NCBI GenBank assembly: GCA_016195965.1
Contig: JACPYR010000017.1
Location: forward strand, 28,134-92,133
Direction: 5' to 3'
Length of the DNA: 64,000 nt
Source of the DNA: Nitrosomonadales bacterium
GTDB lineage: Bacteria > Pseudomonadota > Gammaproteobacteria > Burkholderiales > Gallionellaceae
In this document: positions 9,769 through 17,045 of the stretch, one piece after another
Numbering within the stretch: the stretch's first letter is position 1
How the letters are laid out: every line of letters begins with the position of its first letter
Position numbers and translations under genes: made by a program
The notes under the pieces: generated by a model
What the model saw: only the letters and a program-made list of their open reading frames with translations
The model's database searches: none
Told to the model about the DNA's origin: nothing

Positions 9769-9897
9769 CTATCAATATCTCTACGCCGATGTACCTTCCT
9801 GCAAAGGGCGGAATGTGTGGGTGTTGATAGCTGATTGTCGGCAAGTTATCAATACCCATCACGCCGCCCCGAGCGGGAATTTTAGGAGTATTGATAA
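9769..9897 (+). promoter_or_regulatory. Cluster of TATCAA/TTGATA repeats upstream of the AlpA-like gene
   Basis: Four copies occur within 130 bp: TATCAATAT (9770), GTTGATAG (9832), TTATCAATAC (9846) and TATTGATA (9889), in both orientations, the last overlapping the start region of the regulator gene. The 243-nt gap also holds a near-repeat CCGCCATAT-NN-CCGCCAC at about 9661 and 9710. The arrangement suggests operators for a self-regulating switch protein. Confidence 0.4.
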
Positions 9898-10145
9898 TGA
9901 CGCTTGATAACCCGCAATTCCCAGCAACATGCGCAGCACATAACTTACAAACCTTTCCCCCGCTAGAGCTTGTCACGCGCCCCACGGTTCCAACTGACCA
10001 AGCCGCCTATTACCTGAACCGCAAGCCGCAGACAATGCGCAGCTGGGCCTCGACGGAGAGCGGCCCACTTCGCCCGGTGCATATCAATGGCCGTCTTGCA
10101 TGGCCGGTTGCGGCAATCCGCGAAATCGTGAAAGGGGGTGCGTAA
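9897..10145 (+). CDS. AlpA/excisionase-like winged-helix DNA-binding protein
   Basis: This 82-aa protein contains VPTDQAAYYLNRKPQTMRSW followed by INGRLAWPVAAIREIV, the helix-turn-helix and wing layout of MerR-like excisionases and AlpA regulators that control integrase and replication genes in P4-like elements. The ATG was chosen because AGGAG lies 8 nt upstream; a TTG two codons earlier is possible. It overlaps the next gene through TAATG, so the two are translationally coupled. The role in excision or induction is inferred. Confidence 0.7.
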   Translation: MTLDNPQFPATCAAHNLQTFPPLELVTRPTVPTDQAAYYLNRKPQTMRSWASTESGPLRPVHINGRLAWPVAAIREIVKGGA

Positions 10146-10600
10146 TGTCAACCTCGATTCCGGAAAATTCTAATGACACTATGGCCGATAGCCCAATGGA
10201 TTACACATTGACGGAAGCTGCCAAGCATACCGCTCGCTTGCTTAAAATCACGCCTGAAGAGGCAGTGCGTGATTACCCTGTAATCGTGTCAACCTATGCG
10301 CTGTTTGCGGTTGGTCAATGCGATTCTGACGCTGCGTATAACCGGCATGAGGAATTGACGGATGTGCTGTGCGACATGCGCGATACGGTGCGCGAGATTG
10401 CGGAAAATCTGAAATCCAATTCAGCGCGGGCAGTGTGCCAGACTTCACCCGTGCTTGATGAGCTGCGCAGCCTATCAGAGCGTGAGCGCTGGCAGATGTA
10501 TGAGGCTTTGAAAGCTGGCTTTTTCAAAAACCACAAGACTTACACCCAGTGCGAATACGACCGCGCCATACGGCTGTACACGAACCTGCTGGGGGTGTAA
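10145..10600 (+). CDS. Uncharacterised element protein, 151 aa
   Basis: No family is recognised. The protein is acidic and mostly helical, beginning MSTSIPENSNDTMADSPMDY, with a middle segment LTDVLCDMRDTVREIAENL and a C-terminal segment SERERWQMYEALKAGFFKNH. The ATG overlaps the preceding stop (TAATG) and the next gene begins 3 nt after its stop, so it belongs to an alpA-unknown-primase operon and may act in replication control. Confidence 0.65.
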   Translation: MSTSIPENSNDTMADSPMDYTLTEAAKHTARLLKITPEEAVRDYPVIVSTYALFAVGQCDSDAAYNRHEELTDVLCDMRDTVREIAENLKSNSARAVCQTSPVLDELRSLSERERWQMYEALKAGFFKNHKTYTQCEYDRAIRLYTNLLGV

Positions 10601-10602
10601 CT

Positions 10603-13062
10603 ATGGCCGATCCAATACAAGCGTTTTTCGCCGCTATGCGCGAGGCTGGCCTGTCGATTGATGAGACGATCACGGCTGATGGTCGGCTACATCGCTTCAA
10701 TGTCGAGGGCGACAAACGCGGCAAGCGGAATGGTTGGTACGTGCTACACCTTGATGGTCTGGCGGCGGGTTCTTTCGGTTCGTGGCGTACTGGGGAAAGT
10801 CATCAGTGGTGTACCAAGGCCGAGCGCGAGATGAGCAACGAGGAGCGCGAGCAGAACCGCCTTCGTATAGCCACTGCCAAGGCCGAGCGTGAAGCCGAAG
10901 AAGCCAAGTTGCGCGAGGTTGCGCGCCTCAAGGCTGAAAAGCTTTGGGCGCGTGCGGGTTCGGTCGATTCTGCGCATCCGTACCTGGCAAAGAAAGGCAT
11001 CCGGCCTGTCGGTATCAAGCAACTGAACAACATGCTGGTAGTGCCGGTGCGTGATGCGGATGGCGCGCTACATTCTCTTCAGTTCATCAGCGCAGATGGT
11101 AGCAAGCGGTTTCTGACAGGTGGACGCAAGGCCGGATGTTATGCAGCAATGGGTGAGCCTATGGGCGCTCTGTGCATCGCCGAAGGCTATGCAACCGGGG
11201 TCAGCATCCACCATGCCACTGAATACGCGGTAGCGGTGGCGTTTGATGCTGGCAATCTTGCGGCAGTAGCCAAGGCGCTGCGCGCTAAATTTCCCGACAT
11301 CCAACTGATCGTGTGTGCTGATGACGATCACCAGACGCCTGGCAATCCCGGCATCACCAAGGCGACCGAGGCGGCGCGCGCCGTGGGTGGGCTGCTTGCC
11401 GTACCCGACTTTGGCAGCAACAGACCGGACAGCGTTTCTGACTTCAACGACTTGCACCAGCACGGCGGGCAGGATGCCGTATGCGGCTGCGTAGCGCGTG
11501 CAATTGAAGTGGTGATGACTGAGCCTCAAGCTCAAGAGAAAAACGCACCAAAACGCAAAGTAACGGTTCCAGCTTCGACATCGGAAACTTCGGTTACTGA
11601 ATCTTGGCCTCCCCTGCTGCTGCCCGGCACGGTACGCCCGCCTGAAATTCCCGCCGACATTCTGCCTGGCTGGGCGGGTGCAATGGCCGCAGCGGTGGCC
11701 GCCGACACTCAGACATCACCATCCGCATCCGTGCTGCTGGCGTTGCCGATGATTGCGGCCTGTGTGCAGCGCCGCTATGAGGTAGCCCCGCATGGTGATG
11801 GCAGTTATCGAGAGCCGTTGTGTTTATGGACCTTGGCCGCACTGCCCAGCGGATCACGCAAGACGCCGATCCTCAAGGCGTTGTCCGATCCATTGCGCCG
11901 ATGGGAAAAGCTGCTGGCGGATCGTCTGCGCGCCGAGATTGCCCGAGTCGAAGCGACGCGGCGCGTGATGAAGAAGCGTATCGAGGCGCTGGAAGCCAAG
12001 GCCGCCAAGGTCGAAAGTTCGACCGAACGCGCCAGCATCCGCGATGAAATCCAGCGGGAGCTGGAAGAAACGCCGGAGGAACTGAAAGTGCCACGCCTGA
12101 TGACCGGCGACACCACGCCGGAACGGTTGCAGGAGATGCTGGTAGAACAGCATGAGCGCATGAGTCTGGTGAGTGATGAGGCCGGAATATTCCTGGTGCT
12201 GGGCGGCATGTACAGCGGCGGACAGGCGAATCTGGATGTATTCCTGCAAGCCTACAGCGGATCATCGGTGCGTGTTGACCGCAAGGGACGTATGGCGCAT
12301 CTGGAAAGCCCCGCGCTGACCTTCGCCCTGGCCTTGCAGCCGGGCATCTTGCAGGACGTCGCCAACGACAAGCGTTTTCACGATTCCGGCCTGCTGGCGC
12401 GCTTCCTGTTTTGCATCCCGCAGAGCACGGTCGGCGCGCGCGATGTACGCGCCAGAAATCCCATCCCGGATCATGTCGCCGCCGCATGGCGCGAAGGCTT
12501 GTTTTCCCTTCTGCTTGACGCTGAAAAGCGTCCAGATGAACCTCGTCTATTGTCCTTCACCAATGAGGCGCGCGAGTGCTGGCTGGACTTCGCGCAGAAG
12601 GTGGAAAACGAGCTTGCCAGCGGCGGCAAACTGGCGCATTTCGCCGAGTGGGGCGCGAAGCTGCCCGGCCAGTGCGCCCGCATCGCCGGACTGATGCAGC
12701 TTATCGCCACAGGCCGCGAATCCAAGCAGGTAGGGCTGGACGCCGTACAGCGCGCCGTCAAGTTATCCGGCTTGCTGGTGAAACACGCTTACTCGGCATT
12801 CCGGCTGCTGGGGGCGGACAAGGTGGAAGCAGACGCCATCCATCTGATGGAGTGGATCAAGGCGCGCGGACTGGATGAGTTCGACAGGAACGATGCGCAC
12901 AGGGCGATGGAGGGCAGGTTCCGCACCGTGGCACGCCTCAAGGAAGCCGCCGAACGGCTGCACGAATGGAATGTATTGTCGCCAGAACTGCGCCGGAGCA
13001 ACCACAAAGCGCGACCGTCGCCTTACTACCGGGTAAACCACCAGTTATTTGGTAAATCGTGA
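10603..13062 (+). CDS. Toprim primase fused to DUF3987 helicase-like domain
   Basis: This 819-aa replication protein probably starts element DNA synthesis. Residues 1-70 resemble the N-terminal domain of phage/plasmid primases (GWYVLHLDGLAAGSFGSW). A charged coiled coil spans 75-115. A Toprim domain follows, with E194 in CIAEGYATGVSIHHA and the acidic triad in CADDD (239-243). From about 345 to 800 is DUF3987, with a P-loop-like LPSGSRKTP (415-422) and a second coiled coil near 440-500. No zinc-finger cysteines are evident in the N-terminus. It is followed at once by an AT-rich tract and iteron palindrome, consistent with an initiator next to its origin. Confidence 0.85.
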   Translation: MADPIQAFFAAMREAGLSIDETITADGRLHRFNVEGDKRGKRNGWYVLHLDGLAAGSFGSWRTGESHQWCTKAEREMSNEEREQNRLRIATAKAEREAEEAKLREVARLKAEKLWARAGSVDSAHPYLAKKGIRPVGIKQLNNMLVVPVRDADGALHSLQFISADGSKRFLTGGRKAGCYAAMGEPMGALCIAEGYATGVSIHHATEYAVAVAFDAGNLAAVAKALRAKFPDIQLIVCADDDHQTPGNPGITKATEAARAVGGLLAVPDFGSNRPDSVSDFNDLHQHGGQDAVCGCVARAIEVVMTEPQAQEKNAPKRKVTVPASTSETSVTESWPPLLLPGTVRPPEIPADILPGWAGAMAAAVAADTQTSPSASVLLALPMIAACVQRRYEVAPHGDGSYREPLCLWTLAALPSGSRKTPILKALSDPLRRWEKLLADRLRAEIARVEATRRVMKKRIEALEAKAAKVESSTERASIRDEIQRELEETPEELKVPRLMTGDTTPERLQEMLVEQHERMSLVSDEAGIFLVLGGMYSGGQANLDVFLQAYSGSSVRVDRKGRMAHLESPALTFALALQPGILQDVANDKRFHDSGLLARFLFCIPQSTVGARDVRARNPIPDHVAAAWREGLFSLLLDAEKRPDEPRLLSFTNEARECWLDFAQKVENELASGGKLAHFAEWGAKLPGQCARIAGLMQLIATGRESKQVGLDAVQRAVKLSGLLVKHAYSAFRLLGADKVEADAIHLMEWIKARGLDEFDRNDAHRAMEGRFRTVARLKEAAERLHEWNVLSPELRRSNHKARPSPYYRVNHQLFGKS

Positions 13063-13074
13063 AAGTCGCTATAA

Positions 13075-13222
13075 GTTATTTTTAGATAATTTATTTATTA
13101 TCAATCAGCTACGCCATACAGACATGCACCCCTGTCGATTAAGTCGATTAACTCGATTAACCCAACTTTCACTATATCGAGGATTCCGGTTAGTCGAGTT
13201 AATCGACTTAATCGACAGGGGT
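13075..13222. other. Candidate replication origin: AT-rich tract and iteron palindrome
   Basis: After the primase gene comes an AT-rich stretch (13075-13106), then 34-bp inverted arms at 13128-13161 and 13189-13222 that match with one mismatch around a 27-nt spacer. Each arm contains three tandem 9-mers of the form TCGATTAAS, opposed between the arms, giving six iteron-like units. P4-like and plasmid origins have this kind of iteron cluster and AT-rich region. The rest of the 482-nt gap up to 13545 shows no gene. Confidence 0.6.
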
Positions 13223-13544
13223 AAGGGTTGTGGGCATGTGAGAGAGTTTGAACGACATGAAGTAATCCACATCGGCAATGCAGCTTGGGTAATGGCCTTA
13301 TCCTCCTCTCAAAAATCACGGGTCCTTCCCAGGGTTATTCACAGCGGGTCCCATGACCGCGAAAATTCTCTAGTTACCAACATCCATAAGGGGGTTGTAT
13401 CGTAGGCGGGGCATTAGATTTGGAGGTGGTGTATATATTTTAAGCAAATGAAAAATGTAATGCTTAATTTTTATGCAGCGGGTTGTAGCGGTGTGCAAGG
13501 CTAGAATTTTGTGATGTTTAACTTTATGAAGGAGCGTAGCGATC

Positions 13545-14003
13545 ATGGCAACACAACAACAAATAGCAGAGCACTTGGATTTAAGCCAACAACAGATAAG
13601 CAACATCATGGCGCGCCTTGGGATCGACTGGAAAACCGCAAGTATGGATCACGTCCGCATCGCATACATTCGGCATCTAAGAGTGGTGGCCGCTGGGCAT
13701 GAGTCAAGTGGCGGCGATAGCTTGGTGGCAGAACGGATACTTTCTGAGCGCGTGGATCGTGAACTGAAGGAACTCACACTTGCCGAGAAAAAAGGCACAC
13801 TCATCAATGTCGCACAGCTTGAGCCTGAACTGATGAACATGGTGAGTGCCTTCCGTACTGAGCTGCTATCCCGTGATGACAAGCTGGCCAGTGACCTTGC
13901 CACGCTGTACGGAATACAGGTTGATGTTGCGATACTCAATGAATTCACTAACGCCGCACTGTTGCAACTCAGTCGATACGATGTCGCACGGGATAGGGGG
14001 TAA
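13545..14003 (+). CDS. Nu1-like small terminase subunit (TerS-like)
   Basis: This 152-aa protein begins with a helix-turn-helix (TQQQIAEHLDLSQQQISNIM) and continues with a helical segment VDRELKELTLAEKKGTLINV, the layout of phage DNA-packaging protein Nu1/small terminase, which recognises the pac/cos site. No large terminase or other packaging gene is present in the element. Phage satellites carry a lone TerS to redirect helper packaging, and this may be such a case; a transcriptional regulator is the alternative. AAGGAG lies 10 nt upstream of the ATG. Confidence 0.65.
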   Translation: MATQQQIAEHLDLSQQQISNIMARLGIDWKTASMDHVRIAYIRHLRVVAAGHESSGGDSLVAERILSERVDRELKELTLAEKKGTLINVAQLEPELMNMVSAFRTELLSRDDKLASDLATLYGIQVDVAILNEFTNAALLQLSRYDVARDRG

Positions 14004-14162
14004 AAATCTCTACAGCCCTATGCTTCAAGACCGGTAGCCTACCTTTGTTTGCAGCGGCGCGAATTAGACAGGGGGGGTATTGAATTCGGAGATGGAGTAT
14101 CGGGTGCTGAAATTCTTATAGGAAAATCAAGCCGTGGTATGTTATTGACTTGGAGGCATAAC

Positions 14163-14447
14163 ATGGGTTTTCTATTCCGTAAGCGCATTAAACTACTTCC
14201 TGGCGTTTGGCTAAACCTGAGCAAGGGCGGAGTCAGCACGTCCATTGGAGGCAAGGGGCTGACCGTCAACATAAAGAGCGGCAAGACCAAAACTACCGTA
14301 GGAATTCCCGGGACCGGATTGAACTACAGCGAAACATCTGCCGCCGCGCATCAGGTACACAAAACACCGATACCAGCGAGAGCAGGAATCCCGACATTGG
14401 TCTGGTTGCTAATCTTGGTGGTGGCAATGGTGTTGCTGCTGAAGTGA
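14163..14447 (+). CDS. DUF4236 domain membrane protein, 94 aa
   Basis: The N-terminal ~55 residues carry the DUF4236 pattern (MGFLFRKRIKLLPGVWLNLS; SIGGKGLTVNIKSGKTKTTV; GIPGTGLNYSET), found in short proteins of phages and accessory regions. A single C-terminal transmembrane helix follows (LVWLLILVVAMVLLL). GGAGG lies 6 nt before the ATG. The function of DUF4236 is unknown. It is the last gene before attR, a position where satellites and prophages often keep non-essential or defence genes. Confidence 0.75.
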   Translation: MGFLFRKRIKLLPGVWLNLSKGGVSTSIGGKGLTVNIKSGKTKTTVGIPGTGLNYSETSAAAHQVHKTPIPARAGIPTLVWLLILVVAMVLLLK

Positions 14448-14482
14448 AATCCAAACTATGCAATGTTGGGCAATGAGCCCTG

Positions 14483-14520
14483 ACCGCTGGCGCTAGAGAT
14501 AGCCCGGCGGTTTTTATTTT
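14483..14520 (+). terminator. Probable intrinsic terminator after the DUF4236 gene
   Basis: An imperfect GC-rich stem (ACCGCTGGC pairing with GCCCGGCGG) is followed directly by TTTTTATTTT. It would end the rightward transcription of the element before attR. Confidence 0.5.
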
Positions 14521-14555
14521 CGTGGGCGGGTGTGCGTGCATTATTTATGAAATGC

Positions 14556-14573
14556 GGTTACAAACTGGTTACA
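14556..14573 (+). promoter_or_regulatory. Right pair of GGTTACA arm-type sites
   Basis: GGTTACAAACTGGTTACA repeats the spacing (11 bp) and orientation of the pair at 5260-5277 and lies 60 bp inside attR. It was likely bound by the integrase arm-binding domain. Confidence 0.6.
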
Positions 14574-14654
14574 TTAAAACAAAGCAAGCCAAGTATATAC
14601 CCTAACACATTGATTAATATAATGTGTCATTACTACTTCTGGAAGTTCAGGCAT
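14574..14654 (-). pseudogene. Orphan 5' fragment of mutM left at attR
   Basis: On the minus strand, GAGGT precedes ATG (4-nt gap), followed by codons for MPELPEV, identical to the mutM start. The frame then runs into element DNA and stops after 26 codons. This is the original mutM translation start, cut off from its gene by the insertion. It shows the direction and exact target of integration. Confidence 0.75.
14633..14654. repeat. Right attachment-site repeat (att)
   Basis: This matches 5118-5139 at 21 of 22 positions. Just inside lies an inverted repeat ACACATT/AATGTGT (14605-14611 with 14621-14627) that could be an excisionase or host-factor site. Confidence 0.85.
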
Positions 14655-14719
14655 GTTTACCTCAGATATCTTTCCTACTCCGTTTAAGGGAGAGGAAAAA
14701 AGGCGTTTTGGCGATAATC

Positions 14720-14922
14720 AAAGGCCGCCGCATAACGTAGCGAGCGCAGCTGAGACAAGGCAAAAAATGGCGAAAAACCGGAATTTACTGTTATGTAAAT
14801 GAGGATTTTGAGCCATTTTTTAACGCAGTATCAGCAAGCGCATAACCAACGACTTAGTTGGCGTAGTTTGACAACTTAGTCGGATGGCTAGTCGTTTCAT
14901 CAGTAGTTATGCGGCGGCCTTT
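14720..14922. repeat. Composite inverted-repeat element, MITE-like
   Basis: The 17-bp outer arms (AAAGGCCGCCGCATAAC at 14720-14736 and its exact complement at 14906-14922) enclose a second inverted pair, AAAAAATGGC (14763-14772) with GCCATTTTTT (14813-14822). The right arm touches the stop codon of the next gene. The inner unit has the look of a dispersed intergenic repeat, but no other copy is in this window. Confidence 0.5.
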
Positions 14923-16298
14923 TAGGCACGGCGGCGTTTCCACCAGATATAACCTCCGGCACCCGCCAATAGCAGCGGCAATCCGAGCAGAAAGCCAAAG
15001 CTGATGACGTTGAGTTTGGTTTTGCTCAGCGCCAGTTTGCTGTCCTTGGCCGGACGCAGTTGTGGCGTGATCAGATGCTCCTCGCCCGCCAGCCAGTTCA
15101 CCATGTTCATGCCCAGATCGACGTTGCCGCCGTTGCCGGCGAAACTGTTGGAGAGGAATGCGCCGTTGCCGACCACCACGATACGCTGCTCCCGTGCATT
15201 GATGTTGCGTTGCAGCGCCACTGCAATAACTGCCGGACCGGGGGTGTCGTGCTGTTTGTCGAACGGGTGCCCGGACAAACGGTTTTCGTCGTGCGGCTTG
15301 CCCTTGGGAGGGGTGCGGCTCACCCAGCCGCGCGCGGCGACTTCCACCAGAACCTGGTGCTGCCAATCCTTGGTTTCGTTCCACAGCAGCGGGCGGGCAG
15401 ACGGAAAGGCGGTGATCAGGCTGAAATTGCGGGTGATCGCGTGAGACGGATAGGTCGCGCCCAGCGACCAGGTGGCGGGTGCATTCATCTCGGCAGCAGC
15501 CGGATCTATCACCACGCCGGGAGGCAACAGCAAGTCGAGTTTTTCGGCGAGGCGCTCCAGTCCGTGCATGGGCTCGGCGTCCACCAGCCAGAGCAGGTTG
15601 CCCCCGCGATCGACATAGCGCAGCAGCTTGTCCACTTCACCCCGCATCAGATCGAGTTGCGGCTGGGTGATCACTAGCACGCTGACATTGTCCGGCACCT
15701 CCTGCGCCAGCGCCAGATTCAGGCTGCCGAGATGGAAGCCGTTCTGCTTGAGCTTGGCGCCGAACGGAGCGCCGAGGTCGAAGTTGGCGATGCCGTCCAG
15801 TTTGCGTTCTCCGTGCCCGTCCAGATACATTACTGTTTGATCGCCGGTATGCGCCAGGCGCAACAGGGTGCCGGTGACGATAGGCTCGTTGATCTTGGTC
15901 AGATGCTCGCTGCGTCCGGCGTATTCGATCACCATTTCGCCATTGAAGCGGATTTGCGCAGCACGGGCTTTCTCCGCTTCCTTTTCGGGATCGACGAATA
16001 CCAGCTGCATGTCGGGTTTGTAGCGCTGATAAAGCGACAGAAAATCGCGGATGATTTTGCGTATGTCGCCCAGGCGCGCATCCTGTTCGGTCGCATACAC
16101 GGTGACCGTGACTGGCCCGTTCATCTGCCTGAGCACTTCCACACTGTCGGGTTCCAGACTGTTGACGGCGTTGTAGGTGATATCGCGCTGAACAGGATGC
16201 TGCATCGCCAGATAAACCAGGCCAAACGCCGAGCCCGACAGCAGCAACACGAACAGCAGGTTGCGCAGAGTCGGATTGGTGGAAAACTTATTCTTCAT
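14922..16298 (-). CDS. gldG: GldG-like ABC transporter auxiliary protein
   Basis: This 458-aa protein of the ABC-type uncharacterised auxiliary family (GldG/PF09822-like) has an N-terminal transmembrane segment (LLFVLLLSGSAFGLVYLA), a periplasmic region beginning with the thioredoxin-like segment VTVTVYATEQDARLGDIRK, and a GATase-like central part (ITQPQLDLMRGEVDKLLRYV; GGNLLWLVD). A second C-terminal helix (LLGLPLLLAGAGGYIWW) precedes a short RRR tail. It forms an operon with the permease (3-nt gap) and ATPase. The substrate is unknown; gliding motility is not implied outside Bacteroidetes. Confidence 0.85.
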   Translation of the reverse strand: MKNKFSTNPTLRNLLFVLLLSGSAFGLVYLAMQHPVQRDITYNAVNSLEPDSVEVLRQMNGPVTVTVYATEQDARLGDIRKIIRDFLSLYQRYKPDMQLVFVDPEKEAEKARAAQIRFNGEMVIEYAGRSEHLTKINEPIVTGTLLRLAHTGDQTVMYLDGHGERKLDGIANFDLGAPFGAKLKQNGFHLGSLNLALAQEVPDNVSVLVITQPQLDLMRGEVDKLLRYVDRGGNLLWLVDAEPMHGLERLAEKLDLLLPPGVVIDPAAAEMNAPATWSLGATYPSHAITRNFSLITAFPSARPLLWNETKDWQHQVLVEVAARGWVSRTPPKGKPHDENRLSGHPFDKQHDTPGPAVIAVALQRNINAREQRIVVVGNGAFLSNSFAGNGGNVDLGMNMVNWLAGEEHLITPQLRPAKDSKLALSKTKLNVISFGFLLGLPLLLAGAGGYIWWKRRRA

Positions 16299-16301
16299 GG
16301 C

Positions 16302-17045
16302 TTATCCGTATCTGCGGTTGTTGTGCAAACGCTTCATCGTCAACAGCAGGAAGACTGCGGTAAACAACACGAAGAATGCTGCATCGCCGCTGTCCAGCAA
16401 GCCGTTGTTGAAATTCTGGAAGTGATAGAGCGGCGAGATGGCGTGCCAGGGCGAATTTTCCGCTGCCGCGCCGACATCGGCCAGCCACAACCCGATCAGC
16501 ACCGCAAACGCGCCTAACGCGGCGATGATGGGCTGTGTGGTCAGTGCGGAAATGTACAGCCCCAGCGCGACATAGCTGGCCGCAAGCAGGAACAGGCCCA
16601 GCATATTGCTCAACAGCAGGCCGTGGTCGAGAGCCGTGCCCAGCGTCAGCGTATAAAGCATCAATGGCACGCCCGCCATCATCAGCAGCAGAAAAACCAG
16701 CAAGCCCAGAAATTTTCCGAGCACGATGCGGCAACCGGACAGCGGGGCAGACAGCAGCAGCGCAAATGTCTGGTTGCGGCGCTCTTCGGCGATCAGGCGC
16801 ATCGTGAACATCGGAACCAGCATCATCAGCAACAGAGCTACCGTGTTGAACATCGGGGCGGCAACCGTGGCCGTCACGCCGGGAGGATTGGCGAGTTGCG
16901 CGAGCTGAGGCTGTATTTCCAGGAATGCCTCCAGCCTAGCCAGAAAAAACCATGCGAAAATAAACTGTAGCGCCGCCAGTATCAGCCAGGTGGATGGCAT
17001 GGCAAACAGGCTGCGCAATTCGCGTAGCGCGAGCAGGTGGATCAT
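16302..17045 (-). CDS. ABC-2 type permease, GldF-like
   Basis: The 247-aa inner-membrane protein has about six hydrophobic helices and the ABC-2 family hallmark MRLIAEERRNQTFALLLSAP between helices 2 and 3. It is the membrane channel of the three-gene exporter. Its ATG overlaps the ATPase stop (ATGA), indicating tight coupling. The transported substrate cannot be told from sequence. Confidence 0.88.
   Translation of the reverse strand: MIHLLALRELRSLFAMPSTWLILAALQFIFAWFFLARLEAFLEIQPQLAQLANPPGVTATVAAPMFNTVALLLMMLVPMFTMRLIAEERRNQTFALLLSAPLSGCRIVLGKFLGLLVFLLLMMAGVPLMLYTLTLGTALDHGLLLSNMLGLFLLAASYVALGLYISALTTQPIIAALGAFAVLIGLWLADVGAAAENSPWHAISPLYHFQNFNNGLLDSGDAAFFVLFTAVFLLLTMKRLHNNRRYG

Larger units (their letters stand above)
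5118..14654 (+). mobile_element. 9.5-kb integrative element in the 5' end of mutM, possible phage satellite
   Basis: The element is bounded by 22-bp direct repeats and carries, in order, a tyrosine integrase, DUF4258/Xre pair, RadC-like protein, unknown 444-aa protein, AlpA-like regulator, 151-aa unknown, primase-helicase-like protein, origin-like palindrome, Nu1-like small terminase and DUF4236 protein. All genes are on the plus strand. No relaxase, mating-pair, capsid, portal or tail gene is present, so it is not a complete prophage or ICE. The combination of integrase, AlpA-like switch, replication protein with origin and TerS-like protein is the content known from P4-like and PICI-type phage satellites; that classification is inference. 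Confidence 0.82.

Noticed and set aside
13049..13405. 118-codon frame after the primase gene
   Set aside because: It overlaps the primase end, runs straight through the iteron palindrome (giving repetitive RLTRLT/LIDLID residues) and has no ribosome-binding site; the DNA structure explains the open frame.
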